From: Streptacidiphilus fuscans | GTDB taxonomy: Bacteria > Actinomycetota > Actinomycetes > Streptomycetales > Streptomycetaceae | Direction: 5' to 3' | Length of the DNA: 64,000 nt | Assembly: GCF_015690355.1 (NCBI RefSeq) | Contig: NZ_JADPRT010000019.1 | Coordinates: 1-64,000, forward strand | Shown here: in pieces, positions 37,163 through 45,601 of the stretch | How positions within the stretch are numbered: the stretch's first letter is position 1 | How the letters are laid out: each line of letters begins with the position of its first letter | Notes under the pieces: model-generated | Told to the model about the DNA's origin: nothing | The model's input: only the letters and a program-made list of their open reading frames with translations | Databases searched by the model: none | Translations under genes and position numbers: made by a program

Positions 37163-38706
37163 ACCTTCGGCACCCCCTGCGTCTCCTCGCCGTCGGGGCC
37201 CTCGCCGTCGCCGTCTTCGGTTTCTTCCCGCTCCGGCCCGTCCGGTCCGGCCTTGCGGAGGCGTCTGGGCCACACAGGCCGCCTCGCCTCGCGGCTCTCC
37301 CTGCTCTCCCTGCTCTCGAGGGCCTCCTGGATCTCCTCGATCTCGTCCGGTTCCATCGGCGCGACCGGCGCCTCCGGGCGGCGGGCGGCATCGCTCAGCC
37401 GGATCAGCAGCGCGATCAGGATCCAGTTGGTGACCAGCGACGATCCGCCCTGCGCCAGGAACGGCATGGTCATCCCGGTCAGCGGGATCAGGTCCGTCAC
37501 GCCACCCCCGACCACGAAGACCTGCAGCGCCAGCAGCGTCGCCAGGCCGATCGCCAACAGCCGCCCGAACGGGTCCCACAGCAGCCGCCCGGTCCGGTAG
37601 CCCCGGACGACCAGGATCGCGTAGAGCAGCAGCAGTGCCGCCAGGCCGACCAGGCCGAGCTCCTCGCCGAAGGTCGCCAGGATCCAGTCGGACTTCATGG
37701 CGAAGCCGATCAGGTAGGAGTGGCCGAGCCCCAGGCCCGTGCCGAGCAGGCCACCGGCCGCGAAGGCGAACATCGACTGCGCCAACTGGCTCGGCCCCTG
37801 GCCCTGTTGGATGGTCCGCATCGGGTTGAGCCAGTCGACGAAGCGGACGTGCACGTGCGGCTCCCAGAGCGCCACCGGCACGACCGCGATCCCGACCAGC
37901 ACCAGGCCGACGGCGATCCAGCCGATCCGGCCGGTCGCCACATAGAGCATGACCACGAAGAGGCCGAAGAAGAGCAGCAGCGTCCCCAGGTCCTGCTCCA
38001 GGAAGAGGATCGCCGCGCTGGCCAGCCAGATCAGCACGATCGGGCCGAGGTTGCGGCCCCGCGGCAGCTCCAGCTTCCACACCTTGCGGCCGGTCAGCGC
38101 CAGGGCGTCCCGGGCGACGGCCAGATAGGCGGCGAAGAAGATCGCCAGCGCGATCTTCGCGATTTCCCCGGGCTGGAACGAGAGCGGGCCGATCTTGATC
38201 CAGATCTTCGCCCCGTAGACCGCGGGCAGGAAGATCGGAACGATCATCAGCAACAGCGTGGCGAAGGCCAGCACGTAGGCGTAGCGCTGCAGCACGCGGT
38301 AGTCGCGCAGCAGGAGCACCACGCCGATGAAGCAGAGCACCCCGACGGCCGACCAGACCAGCTGGGTGGGCGCGGAGGCGCTGCCGGGCGTGGCCCGGTC
38401 CAGTCGGTAGATGACCACCAGGCCGAGGCCGTTGAGCAGCACCGCGATCGGCAGCAGCAGCGGATCGGCGTAGCGGGCCCGGAACCTGACGGTCAGATGG
38501 GCCGCAAGCGCCAGGACGCCGAGTCCCACCGCGTACTTCACCGTGTCCGACGGGACCTTGCCGTCGATGTCGTAGCCGACGTCGGCGTACCCGTACGCGG
38601 AGATCGCCACCGCGACCACCACCAGGGCCAGTTCGATCCAACGGCGGGAGCGGGGCTTCGGGGCGGCGTCGGGTGCGGGGGTCGCCTGGGCGGCGGTCGC
38701 TGCCAT
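37159..38706 (-). CDS. rodA: SEDS peptidoglycan glycosyltransferase (FtsW/RodA/SpoVE)
   Basis: A 515-residue polytopic SEDS glycan polymerase. Family signatures: KIGPLSFQPGEIAKI, then ALGVVMLYVATG-type helices, SDWILATFGEELGLVG (the catalytic-region loop), and the C-terminal LTGMTMPFLAQGGSS. There are about 10-12 helices and a C-terminal cytosolic tail rich in Glu/Arg. Polymerises lipid II; pairs with PbpA encoded next. No FHA, PP2C or Ser/Thr kinase gene lies beside it, unlike the pknB locus, so it may be the second SEDS-PBP pair of the genome. Confidence 0.92.
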   Translation of the reverse strand: MAATAAQATPAPDAAPKPRSRRWIELALVVVAVAISAYGYADVGYDIDGKVPSDTVKYAVGLGVLALAAHLTVRFRARYADPLLLPIAVLLNGLGLVVIYRLDRATPGSASAPTQLVWSAVGVLCFIGVVLLLRDYRVLQRYAYVLAFATLLLMIVPIFLPAVYGAKIWIKIGPLSFQPGEIAKIALAIFFAAYLAVARDALALTGRKVWKLELPRGRNLGPIVLIWLASAAILFLEQDLGTLLLFFGLFVVMLYVATGRIGWIAVGLVLVGIAVVPVALWEPHVHVRFVDWLNPMRTIQQGQGPSQLAQSMFAFAAGGLLGTGLGLGHSYLIGFAMKSDWILATFGEELGLVGLAALLLLYAILVVRGYRTGRLLWDPFGRLLAIGLATLLALQVFVVGGGVTDLIPLTGMTMPFLAQGGSSLVTNWILIALLIRLSDAARRPEAPVAPMEPDEIEEIQEALESRESRESREARRPVWPRRLRKAGPDGPEREETEDGDGEGPDGEETQGVPKV

Positions 38707-38840
38707 CGAGGAATTCTCGGTCGCTTCGATTCGGTCAGTCGAGAGGTCGGTACATCGCTGGGTCCGTCAGTCGACAGGTCGGCACAGACAGCGGCCTCGG
38801 CTGGACGGACGGCTGCCCGAGGCGGCCCAGGAGCGACACC

Positions 38841-38872
38841 GTCCGGGCAGCCGGGATGTCGGCTGCCCGGAC
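38841..38872 (-). terminator. Perfect hairpin downstream of the DUF1269 gene
   Basis: GTCCGGGCAGCC and GGCTGCCCGGAC form a 12-bp perfect stem with an 8-base loop, 30 bases past the DUF1269 stop and 135 bases before the rodA start. It separates the two-component/DUF1269 unit from rodA-pbpA. Confidence 0.75.
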
Positions 38873-38901
38873 GTGCGTGTCGCCGCGCGGGGGCGGAGGG
38901 G

Positions 38902-39405
38902 TCAGGCGTGGGCCGCGGACTGGGCAGCGGCCACGGCCTCCTTGAGGTGCTCCTCGTCGGCCGGGCTGAGGGAGGTCTGGATCAGCTGGCCGCCGAAGGG
39001 GGCGAGCTCCGGCAGGACCTTCTCGGTCACGGCGTCGCTGACCAGGGTGAAGACCGCCGCCGCGCCCGGCGTCAGGTGCTGGCCGACCTGGCGCATGAAG
39101 TTGTCGTCGACGCCGAAGTCCTGGGCCGAGCCGACTGCCGCGCCCGTCGCGCCGCCGATGGCCGCGCCGAGGAACGGCATGAAGAAGAGGAGGCCGATCA
39201 GGCCGCCCCAGAGCGCGCCGCCCGCTGCGGCCGCACCCGTGGTGCTGACGGCCTGGTGGAGCTTGACCTTGCCGTCGGGGCGGCGCTCGACGACGACGGC
39301 GTCCTCCACCTTGATCAGCTTCTGCTTCTGCAGCTCGATCAGCTTGTTGCGGACCTGCTCGGCGGTGGCCACGTCGGGGTAGGCGACGGCGATGAGGTTG
39401 CTCAC
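38902..39405 (-). CDS. DUF1269 membrane protein
   Basis: A 167-residue protein with the DUF1269 layout. An N-terminal ferredoxin-like region (LIAVAYPDVATAEQVRNKL) is followed by VEDAVVVERRPDGKVKLHQA, a Gly-rich membrane hairpin (about 55-90), then TEKVLPELAPFGGQLIQTSLS. Function unknown; members are often stress-induced. It starts 44 bases after the histidine kinase stop, so co-expression with that system is likely. Confidence 0.85.
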   Translation of the reverse strand: MSNLIAVAYPDVATAEQVRNKLIELQKQKLIKVEDAVVVERRPDGKVKLHQAVSTTGAAAAGGALWGGLIGLLFFMPFLGAAIGGATGAAVGSAQDFGVDDNFMRQVGQHLTPGAAAVFTLVSDAVTEKVLPELAPFGGQLIQTSLSPADEEHLKEAVAAAQSAAHA

Positions 39406-39449
39406 GGGGGTCCTTCCCAGCGTCCAGAGAATGGGTCTCTGGTGGGAAT

Positions 39450-40928
39450 CTACCGAGCTACTCCTGATTTGTCCGATTTATTCTCCGCGTGTCGGGCCCG
39501 CAGCCCGAGCGTCGGCAGATCCGCGCGACCGACCGCCGGAGGAGCGGGCTGGGGCTCGCGCAGCGTGAAGCCGATCTCCGCGCCGCCGCCGACCCGGTTG
39601 CGGGCGAAGACCTCGCCGCCGTGCTCCTCGACCACCTCGCGGACGATGGAGAGCCCCAGGCCCGAGCCGGGCAGACTCCGGGCGGCCGTGGCCCGGTAGA
39701 AGCGGTCGAAGATCCGGTCCAGGTCCTCCGGGTCGACGCCAGGACCCCGGTCCAGGACGCTGATCCGGTCGGCGCGGACCACGACCAGGATCTCCTCGGG
39801 CCCGCTGGAGAACTTGGCCGCGTTCTCCACCAAGTTGGTCAGCGCGCGCTGCAACGCCTGCGGACGCACCGTCCGCACCACCGGGAGCGCGTCCACCACG
39901 ATCTCGCGTCCGGTCCGACGACGCGTCAGATCGGCGACGCGTTCGGCCAGCTCGTCGAGCTCGGTCTGGGTGGGCAGCTCGGTGCTGCGGCGGTCGTTGG
40001 CCAGCTCCACCAGCTCGTTGACCAGGACCGTCAGCTCCCGCGTCTCGGTCTCCAGATCGTCAAGCAGCGCGGCCCTGGACGCCGGGGGGAGCCGGTCCAT
40101 CCGGCGCAGCGCCGCGATGTTGGTGCGCAGCGAGGTCAGCGGGGTGCGCAGCTCGTGGCCGGCGTCCTGGACCAGGCGTCGCTGGTCGTCCTTGGAACGG
40201 GCCAGTCTGCCGAGCATGTCCTCGAAGGCGCGGGCGAGTCTGCCGATCTCGTCCCGGCCGCGCTGCGGCACGTCGAGAGAGAGCTCCCCGGTGATGGCGA
40301 CCTGTTCGGCGGTCGCGGTCAGCCGCACCAGCCGTCGGGTGATCCGACCGGCCACCCACCACCCCGCGGCACCGGCCGCGACGACCACGGCTCCCGCCAG
40401 CGACGCGATGCGCAGCATCAGCGAGTCGAGCAGCGCGTCCGTGGCGCTGAGCCGCTCGGAGATCATCACCGCTCCGCGTCCGCCGCCCAGCGAGACCGTG
40501 ACGACCCGATAGCGGTCGCCGCCGGTGAACTCGGTGATGTCGCGGCTGCGGCCGGGCTGGTGGGCTGCGGCGAGCTCCTTGTCCTGCTTGCTGACCGGGA
40601 GCGGGTCCGGCTTGCCCCACTGGAGCACGCCGCCGTCCTCGCCGAGGACCTGGATGCCGATGTCACCGGACTGGGTCACCTGGTCGGAGAGCTGGTCCTT
40701 GCTCTCCTGCTTGGCCAGGAAGTCCTGCGCGGTGAGCGTCATCGAGCCGACGTCGCTCTTGAGCGTGGTGAGCGACTGCGAGAACTCCTTCGCCCGGTCG
40801 TTGCGGATCAGCGCCGCGGCGGAGCTGTAGCCGAGCGCCCCGACCAGCACCGCGACGAGCGCCGCCAGCGCAGCGAACGCGACGGCGAAACGGACTCTCA
40901 GGCCGACGTCGGCCCGCACCCAGTTCAT
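39450..40928 (-). CDS. OmpR-type sensor histidine kinase (MprB-like)
   Basis: A 492-residue kinase with two membrane helices (about 14-36 and 170-190) flanking an extracellular sensor of about 130 residues. A HAMP domain, HisKA with DAGHELRTPLTSLRTN, and HATPase_c with LTNLVENAAKFS, DRGPGVDPED and GSGLGLSIVREVVEEH follow. The organisation is that of MprB/MtrB-like envelope sensors. It lies 31 bases downstream of its regulator gene. Confidence 0.92.
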   Translation of the reverse strand: MNWVRADVGLRVRFAVAFAALAALVAVLVGALGYSSAAALIRNDRAKEFSQSLTTLKSDVGSMTLTAQDFLAKQESKDQLSDQVTQSGDIGIQVLGEDGGVLQWGKPDPLPVSKQDKELAAAHQPGRSRDITEFTGGDRYRVVTVSLGGGRGAVMISERLSATDALLDSLMLRIASLAGAVVVAAGAAGWWVAGRITRRLVRLTATAEQVAITGELSLDVPQRGRDEIGRLARAFEDMLGRLARSKDDQRRLVQDAGHELRTPLTSLRTNIAALRRMDRLPPASRAALLDDLETETRELTVLVNELVELANDRRSTELPTQTELDELAERVADLTRRRTGREIVVDALPVVRTVRPQALQRALTNLVENAAKFSSGPEEILVVVRADRISVLDRGPGVDPEDLDRIFDRFYRATAARSLPGSGLGLSIVREVVEEHGGEVFARNRVGGGAEIGFTLREPQPAPPAVGRADLPTLGLRARHAENKSDKSGVAR

Positions 40929-40959
40929 CCCTGGACCTTACGGCAGTTCATACCCGGCC

Positions 40960-41685
<726 letters not shown>

Positions 41686-41886
41686 GACACCGATTGTCCA
41701 CGACAGGATGAGGAAGGGGTAAGAGACACCCGTTCACCGGAGGTTCACCCCTGCCCCGGCTGGGCCGCCCCATCAGCCCTCGGTCCGGCCACGGCGGCGG
41801 AGACTGCCGTCGCGTCCATGGAGGGCGGAGCCGGCGAGCTGGTCCTGACCCATCGTGTGACGGTGCGTCAGGCCATCCTGGGCCGT

Positions 41887-42171
41887 TCAGCCCGCGTAGA
41901 CCGTGAGCACCGCCCCGTCGATCTCGACCCGGCGCGTCCCGCTGACGTCGCCACGGCGCAGGGCCTCCAGGCAGCGGCGGAACAGCACCATCTCCCCACT
42001 GTCCAGGACGGCGGCAGCCAGATCCAGCACCTCCACCAGATTCTGATCCGTCAGATCCGCGGGCAGCTCCCCCGACAGCAGCACCACGGACTCCCCCGTA
42101 CGCCCCCGGACCACAGCGGTGGTGGGGCCTCCTTGCACGACCAGCACGTTTCCCCCTGGCCTTCGCGCCAT
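41887..42171 (-). CDS. Hypothetical small protein
   Basis: A 94-residue protein with alternating strand-like and helical segments (GNVLVVQGG, SVVLLSGELP, a helical VEVLDLAAAVLDS, then RRVEIDGAVLTVYAG). No family is recognised. It lies 145 bases downstream of the XRE regulator gene on the same strand, which allows but does not prove a link to that locus. Confidence 0.5.
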   Translation of the reverse strand: MARRPGGNVLVVQGGPTTAVVRGRTGESVVLLSGELPADLTDQNLVEVLDLAAAVLDSGEMVLFRRCLEALRRGDVSGTRRVEIDGAVLTVYAG

Positions 42172-42315
42172 TGAGCGCAGGAGTCTCCGGCAGCCCCGGA
42201 GCCCCTGTGGCGCAGACGGTAGCCCGGTTCATGCCGGTTTGCCCGGGGCAATCGCCGAATTCCCTCTTTCCGGTCGGACTCGGACAGCGACGCAACCGTT
42301 TCCGTCAGCCGCGCG

Positions 42316-42723
42316 TCAAGGTACGACCGTGTCGCCTGCACCGCCCGCATCGTCTTCGGTGTCGTCGGTGCGCCGGCCGCGCTCCAGCAGGGATTCGACC
42401 AGCGCCGCCACATGCCGCCGGTCCTGCGCCGAGAGCTGCTGCACGCTGGCGATCAGCACATCGACCTCGGGGTCGGGCGCCGCCTCGTAGACGTGGATGC
42501 CGCACGCCTCGGCGGCGGCCCTGCGGACGGTGTCAAGCGGCAGCTCCAGCCCGCGCGCCAGACCCTCCAGGGTGTTCGGCTGCGGCATCCGCACCAGCCG
42601 GTCGGCGGTGGCGAGATGATGCACGGTCGACCTCGGAATGGCACCGCGACGTGCCACGTCGCCGTACGACCAACCCTGCCGGTCCAGCCGTTCCCGCATG
42701 AGCGCCTGCAGCGCGTTGGACAC
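42316..42723 (-). CDS. XRE-family transcriptional regulator of the peptide locus
   Basis: A 135-residue protein. GTG at 42723 is chosen for the GGAGAAGGG ribosome site; a longer frame to 42852 is possible. Residues 1-65 form a Cro/C1-type HTH (LDRQGWSYGDVARRGAIPRS, then TVHHLATADRL). The C-terminal half is helical and acidic. Divergent from the twin-peptide genes, with several inverted repeats in the shared promoter region, so it is the likely repressor or activator of both. Confidence 0.75.
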   Translation of the reverse strand: MSNALQALMRERLDRQGWSYGDVARRGAIPRSTVHHLATADRLVRMPQPNTLEGLARGLELPLDTVRRAAAEACGIHVYEAAPDPEVDVLIASVQQLSAQDRRHVAALVESLLERGRRTDDTEDDAGGAGDTVVP

Positions 42724-42817
42724 CCTGATTCCCTTCTCCAGCCTGCGGTGGCGCGCCCCCGATTCTAGGGCGATCACCCCTTCCATGACCGGCGCATACC
42801 GCCCGACCTGCAAACTT

Positions 42818-42845
42818 CTCTCTGTTGCGAGCCTGTTACAGAGAG
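42818..42845. promoter_or_regulatory. Inverted repeat in the XRE/peptide divergent region
   Basis: CTCTCTGT (42818-42825) and ACAGAGAG (42838-42845) form an 8-bp inverted repeat with a 12-base spacer, about 95 bases upstream of the regulator start. It is a candidate operator, possibly autoregulatory. Confidence 0.5.
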
Positions 42846-42885
42846 TTGCCAAAAGCCGCTTGCGCAGTGCCCGACGCGGCCACTA

Positions 42886-42928
42886 CTGTCCAATCTCGTT
42901 GGACAGCTCGTCCGACAGGATTGGACAG
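42886..42928. promoter_or_regulatory. TTGGACAG operator cluster upstream of the twin peptides
   Basis: CTGTCCAA (42886-42893) and TTGGACAG (42899-42906) form a perfect inverted repeat with a 5-base spacer. A third TTGGACAG follows at 42921-42928. The cluster lies 65-107 bases before the first peptide start. This arrangement fits binding by an XRE dimer with a tandem half-site. Confidence 0.6.
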
Positions 42929-42992
42929 GTGGCCGCACGGCGTCGGCCTTCGTCCGGTCCGGCCCATCACTGATTCGTCCCAAGGGGGACTC

Positions 42993-43211
42993 ATGAGCAT
43001 GGACATTACCGAGCTCGAGGCGGAGTCGGCCGAGCTGCTGCCGGGCCGCGAGGCCCTCGGTCGCCTGAAGTTCAACTTCACCAAGACCGTCAACGTCACC
43101 AAGCACGTCGCCACCGTCAACGCGCACAACCACTCGACCGCGCTGAACATCGGCTCCAACTGTTCGACGGCGGCCTCCGACGCCAGCCAGGCGATCACGA
43201 TCCACCAGTAG
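42993..43211 (+). CDS. 72-residue leader-core-like peptide, copy 1
   Basis: ATG with AAGGGGGA upstream. No signal peptide or membrane helix. Residues 1-24 are an acidic leader-like part (ITELEAESAELLPGREALG). Residues 25-56 are polar and strand-like (KTVNVTKHVATVNAHNHSTA). The last 16 residues include one Cys (GSNCSTAASDASQAITI). The N-x-S-T-A-x-N motif and the closing Q-x-I recur in the secreted protein at 45602. The form suggests a precursor peptide, possibly processed by the nearby M50 protein. Function unproven. Confidence 0.8.
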   Translation: MSMDITELEAESAELLPGREALGRLKFNFTKTVNVTKHVATVNAHNHSTALNIGSNCSTAASDASQAITIHQ

Positions 43212-43286
43212 CACCACCGCAAGAAGAGCACCACGGCAAGAACTGCACCACCGCACGCAGACACCACACACGACAGGAGTCACACC

Positions 43287-43505
43287 ATGAGCATGAACAT
43301 CACCGAGCTCGAGGCGGAGTCGGCCGAGCTGCTGCCGGGGCGCGAGGCCCTCGGTCGCCTGAAGTTCAACTTCACCAAGACCGTCAACGTCACCAAGCAC
43401 GTCGCCACCGTCAACGCGCACAACCACTCGACCGCGGTGAACATCGGCTCCAACGGCGCCGACGCGGAGTCCGAGGCCGCCCAGACCATCGTGATCTCCC
43501 AGTAG
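43287..43505 (+). CDS. 72-residue leader-core-like peptide, copy 2
   Basis: A tandem duplicate of the 42993 gene. Residues 1-56 differ at only two positions (D4N and L51V), and the DNA of that part differs at four bases. From residue 57 it diverges to GADAESEAAQTIVISQ, without Cys. Conserved front and variable end are what precursor-peptide families show. AGGAG lies before the ATG. The 75-base gap to copy 1 is A/C-rich with three imperfect CACCACGGCAAGAA-like repeats. Confidence 0.8.
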   Translation: MSMNITELEAESAELLPGREALGRLKFNFTKTVNVTKHVATVNAHNHSTAVNIGSNGADAESEAAQTIVISQ

Positions 43506-43569
43506 CTCCGAGCGGTCCCAGCGCTCCGCAGTTCCACCTCCGCGGTGCCACGCGGAACAGGCTCCATGT

Positions 43570-43622
43570 CGTGGGCCGGCCCAGGTTGCCCGACAACCCC
43601 TCCGGGGCTGGGTCGGCCCACG
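43570..43622 (+). terminator. Long hairpin between the peptide genes and the M50 gene
   Basis: CGTGGGCCGGCCCA (43570-43583) pairs with TGGGTCGGCCCACG (43609-43622) over 14 positions with one mismatch and a 25-base loop. It ends 24 bases before the M50 start. This could be a partial terminator, giving more peptide than peptidase mRNA, as in many precursor-peptide operons. Confidence 0.6.
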
Positions 43623-43646
43623 CCTACGGGGGAAGGACACATCCGC

Positions 43647-45578
43647 ATGACCGTCACTACTGAGGCCGAGGCGCTGGTCCCCGGCCCTGGTGGCTTCGCG
43701 ACGCCGGTGCCCGTGCCGTTGGCCCGGTCCCCGTTGACGGAGACGCTGGTCGACTCCCTCGCCGGCTCGTCGACCGAGGCGCTGGACTGGCCTTTGCCCG
43801 TGCCGCGGTTGAGTGCGGGTCTGCGACTGCACGGCGAATACCAGGGGTCGGGGTTCACCGAGCCCCGGTACATCGCGCGCCGCGGCGACGGCCAGGTCGT
43901 GCAGCTGTCACGGCTGCTGCACCTGGTGGCGCGCGCGATCGACGGGGTGCGGGACACCGAGGGGATCTCGCACCGGGTGAGCGGACTGTTCGGCCGGGAG
44001 GTCAGCGCGGAGAACGTGCTGTTCCTGATCGACAACAAGCTCATCCCGCTGGGCGTGGCCGTCCCTTGGGACCAGGAGCACGACGAGGTCGACGACGCAC
44101 CGCGTTCCGATCTGTTGCTGGCCCTGAAGGGGCACAAGGTCCTGTTCACCCCGCGCCGGGTCAACCGGATCGGGCGGGCGCTGGCCTGGCTGCACCGCCC
44201 GCCGGTGGTCGCCCTCGTGCTCCTGGCCGCGCTGGCCCAGGACGTCTGGCTGTTCGCGCTGCACGGGGCGATGACCCCGCTGCTGCAGGTCCTGGACCAA
44301 CCCGTGCTGCTGCTGGCCGTCTTCGCACTGACGGTCGCCTCCCTCATGTTCCACGAGTTCGGCCACGCCTCCGCCTGCCGCTACGGAGGGGCCAGACCGG
44401 GCTGCATCGGCTGCGGGCTCTTCCTGATCTGGCCTTCCCTCTACACCGACGTCACCGACGTCTACCGCATCGGCCGGGCCGGACGGATCCGCACCGACCT
44501 GGGCGGCGTCTACTTCAACGTCGTCTTCATGCTGGCCCTCACCGCCGGCTACGTGGTGACCGGACAGCCTTTCCTGTTGTGCGCGGTCTACCTGGGCCAC
44601 TTCGAGATCCTCGAACAACTCATGCCCGCGGTCCGCCTGGACGGCTACTACATCCTGGGCGACCTGGCCGGCATCCCCGACCTCTACGGGAAGATCCGCC
44701 CCATCCTGGCCGGCGCGATCCCCGGCAGGCCCGTCCCTCCCGAGGTCGCGGGCCTCAAGCGCTCCGCGCGGACCATCGTGACCTGCTGGGTCGCCACCAT
44801 GGTCCCGCTGCTGGCCGTCGACCTGGGCTACGCCCTGTGGAACCTGCCGCGCATTCTGAGCACCAGCGTGCGCTCGCTCACCGAGCAACTCGCGGGCACC
44901 GGCGACGCGCTGGCGCACGGTCAGGTCGCGGCCGGAACCGTCGGCCTGCTCGGCTGTCTCATGCTGATCTGCCCGCTCGCCGGGACGACCTACCTCTCGG
45001 TCCGGCTGACGGGACGCCTCCTCCGGGCGGCGCGCCGGGCGACGGCGCAGAACCCCAGGCTCCGTATCGCCCTGTGCGCCCTGGCGACGCTCACCGTCGC
45101 CGGGCTGACCACGGCGTGGGTGATCGGCGTGACGCCGAAGCCCATCCCCGCCCAGCCGCCGATCATCCCCGTGCTCCAGCCCGGTGTTCCCACTGCGGTG
45201 CCCACGCCCACGCCCACAACTCCCGCGCCGCAGCCGCCCGGCAGTACGGGTTCTGGTACCGGCACGGGCGGGCGCAGCCGTCACGGCTCCGACTCGAGCC
45301 CGACCGCGCTGCCCTCGGTCTCGGCATCGGCATCGGCATCGGCCTCCCCTTCCGCAAGCGCGACGGTCACGGCTTCCCCTTCGGCCGCACCGACACCCAG
45401 GCCGACGGTCAGCCCGTCCGCCTCGGCATCCCCGACCCGGCCCGTCGTCGGCCCGACGACCAAGCCGACGGGAGTGGCGAGCGCCTCCCCCTCAGCGTCC
45501 GTATCGGCGACTCCCCCGCCCGTGACGACGACACCGAGCGCCCCTGCCACCGCCGGCGCGCTCAAGCCCACCCCCTAG
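43647..45578 (+). CDS. PqqD-like domain fused to membrane M50 metallopeptidase
   Basis: A 643-residue protein; ATG at 43647 has GGAAGGAC upstream. Residues about 72-137 follow the PqqD-like winged-helix (RiPP recognition element) pattern: YIARRGDGQVVQLSRLLHLV, then IDGVRDTEGISHRVSG, then FLIDNKLIPLGV. About 9-10 membrane helices follow. The zinc site is HEFGH (236-240) with the distal ligand in RLDGYYILGDL (330-340). The final 130-140 residues are an extracellular-looking Ser/Ala/Pro/Thr tail. Resembles putative peptide zinc metalloproteases. It probably binds the twin-peptide leader and cleaves or exports it. Confidence 0.85.
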   Translation: MTVTTEAEALVPGPGGFATPVPVPLARSPLTETLVDSLAGSSTEALDWPLPVPRLSAGLRLHGEYQGSGFTEPRYIARRGDGQVVQLSRLLHLVARAIDGVRDTEGISHRVSGLFGREVSAENVLFLIDNKLIPLGVAVPWDQEHDEVDDAPRSDLLLALKGHKVLFTPRRVNRIGRALAWLHRPPVVALVLLAALAQDVWLFALHGAMTPLLQVLDQPVLLLAVFALTVASLMFHEFGHASACRYGGARPGCIGCGLFLIWPSLYTDVTDVYRIGRAGRIRTDLGGVYFNVVFMLALTAGYVVTGQPFLLCAVYLGHFEILEQLMPAVRLDGYYILGDLAGIPDLYGKIRPILAGAIPGRPVPPEVAGLKRSARTIVTCWVATMVPLLAVDLGYALWNLPRILSTSVRSLTEQLAGTGDALAHGQVAAGTVGLLGCLMLICPLAGTTYLSVRLTGRLLRAARRATAQNPRLRIALCALATLTVAGLTTAWVIGVTPKPIPAQPPIIPVLQPGVPTAVPTPTPTTPAPQPPGSTGSGTGTGGRSRHGSDSSPTALPSVSASASASASPSASATVTASPSAAPTPRPTVSPSASASPTRPVVGPTTKPTGVASASPSASVSATPPPVTTTPSAPATAGALKPTP

Positions 45579-45601
45579 CAGGTAGCAGCGAGGAGTCCAC
45601 C

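Noticed and set aside
35639..38641. A single 1000-residue protein across pbpA and rodA
   Set aside because: The first half is an offset frame of rodA; the ATGA overlap and the motifs show two separate genes.
43212..43286. A/C-rich repeats between the twin peptides as a CRISPR or tandem array
   Set aside because: Only three imperfect units of about 17 bases and no spacers; a simple duplicated linker.
43647..45578. The M50 protein as part of a daptide-type cluster
   Set aside because: No aminotransferase, decarboxylase or methyltransferase is near, and the peptides lack the expected hydrophobic core.
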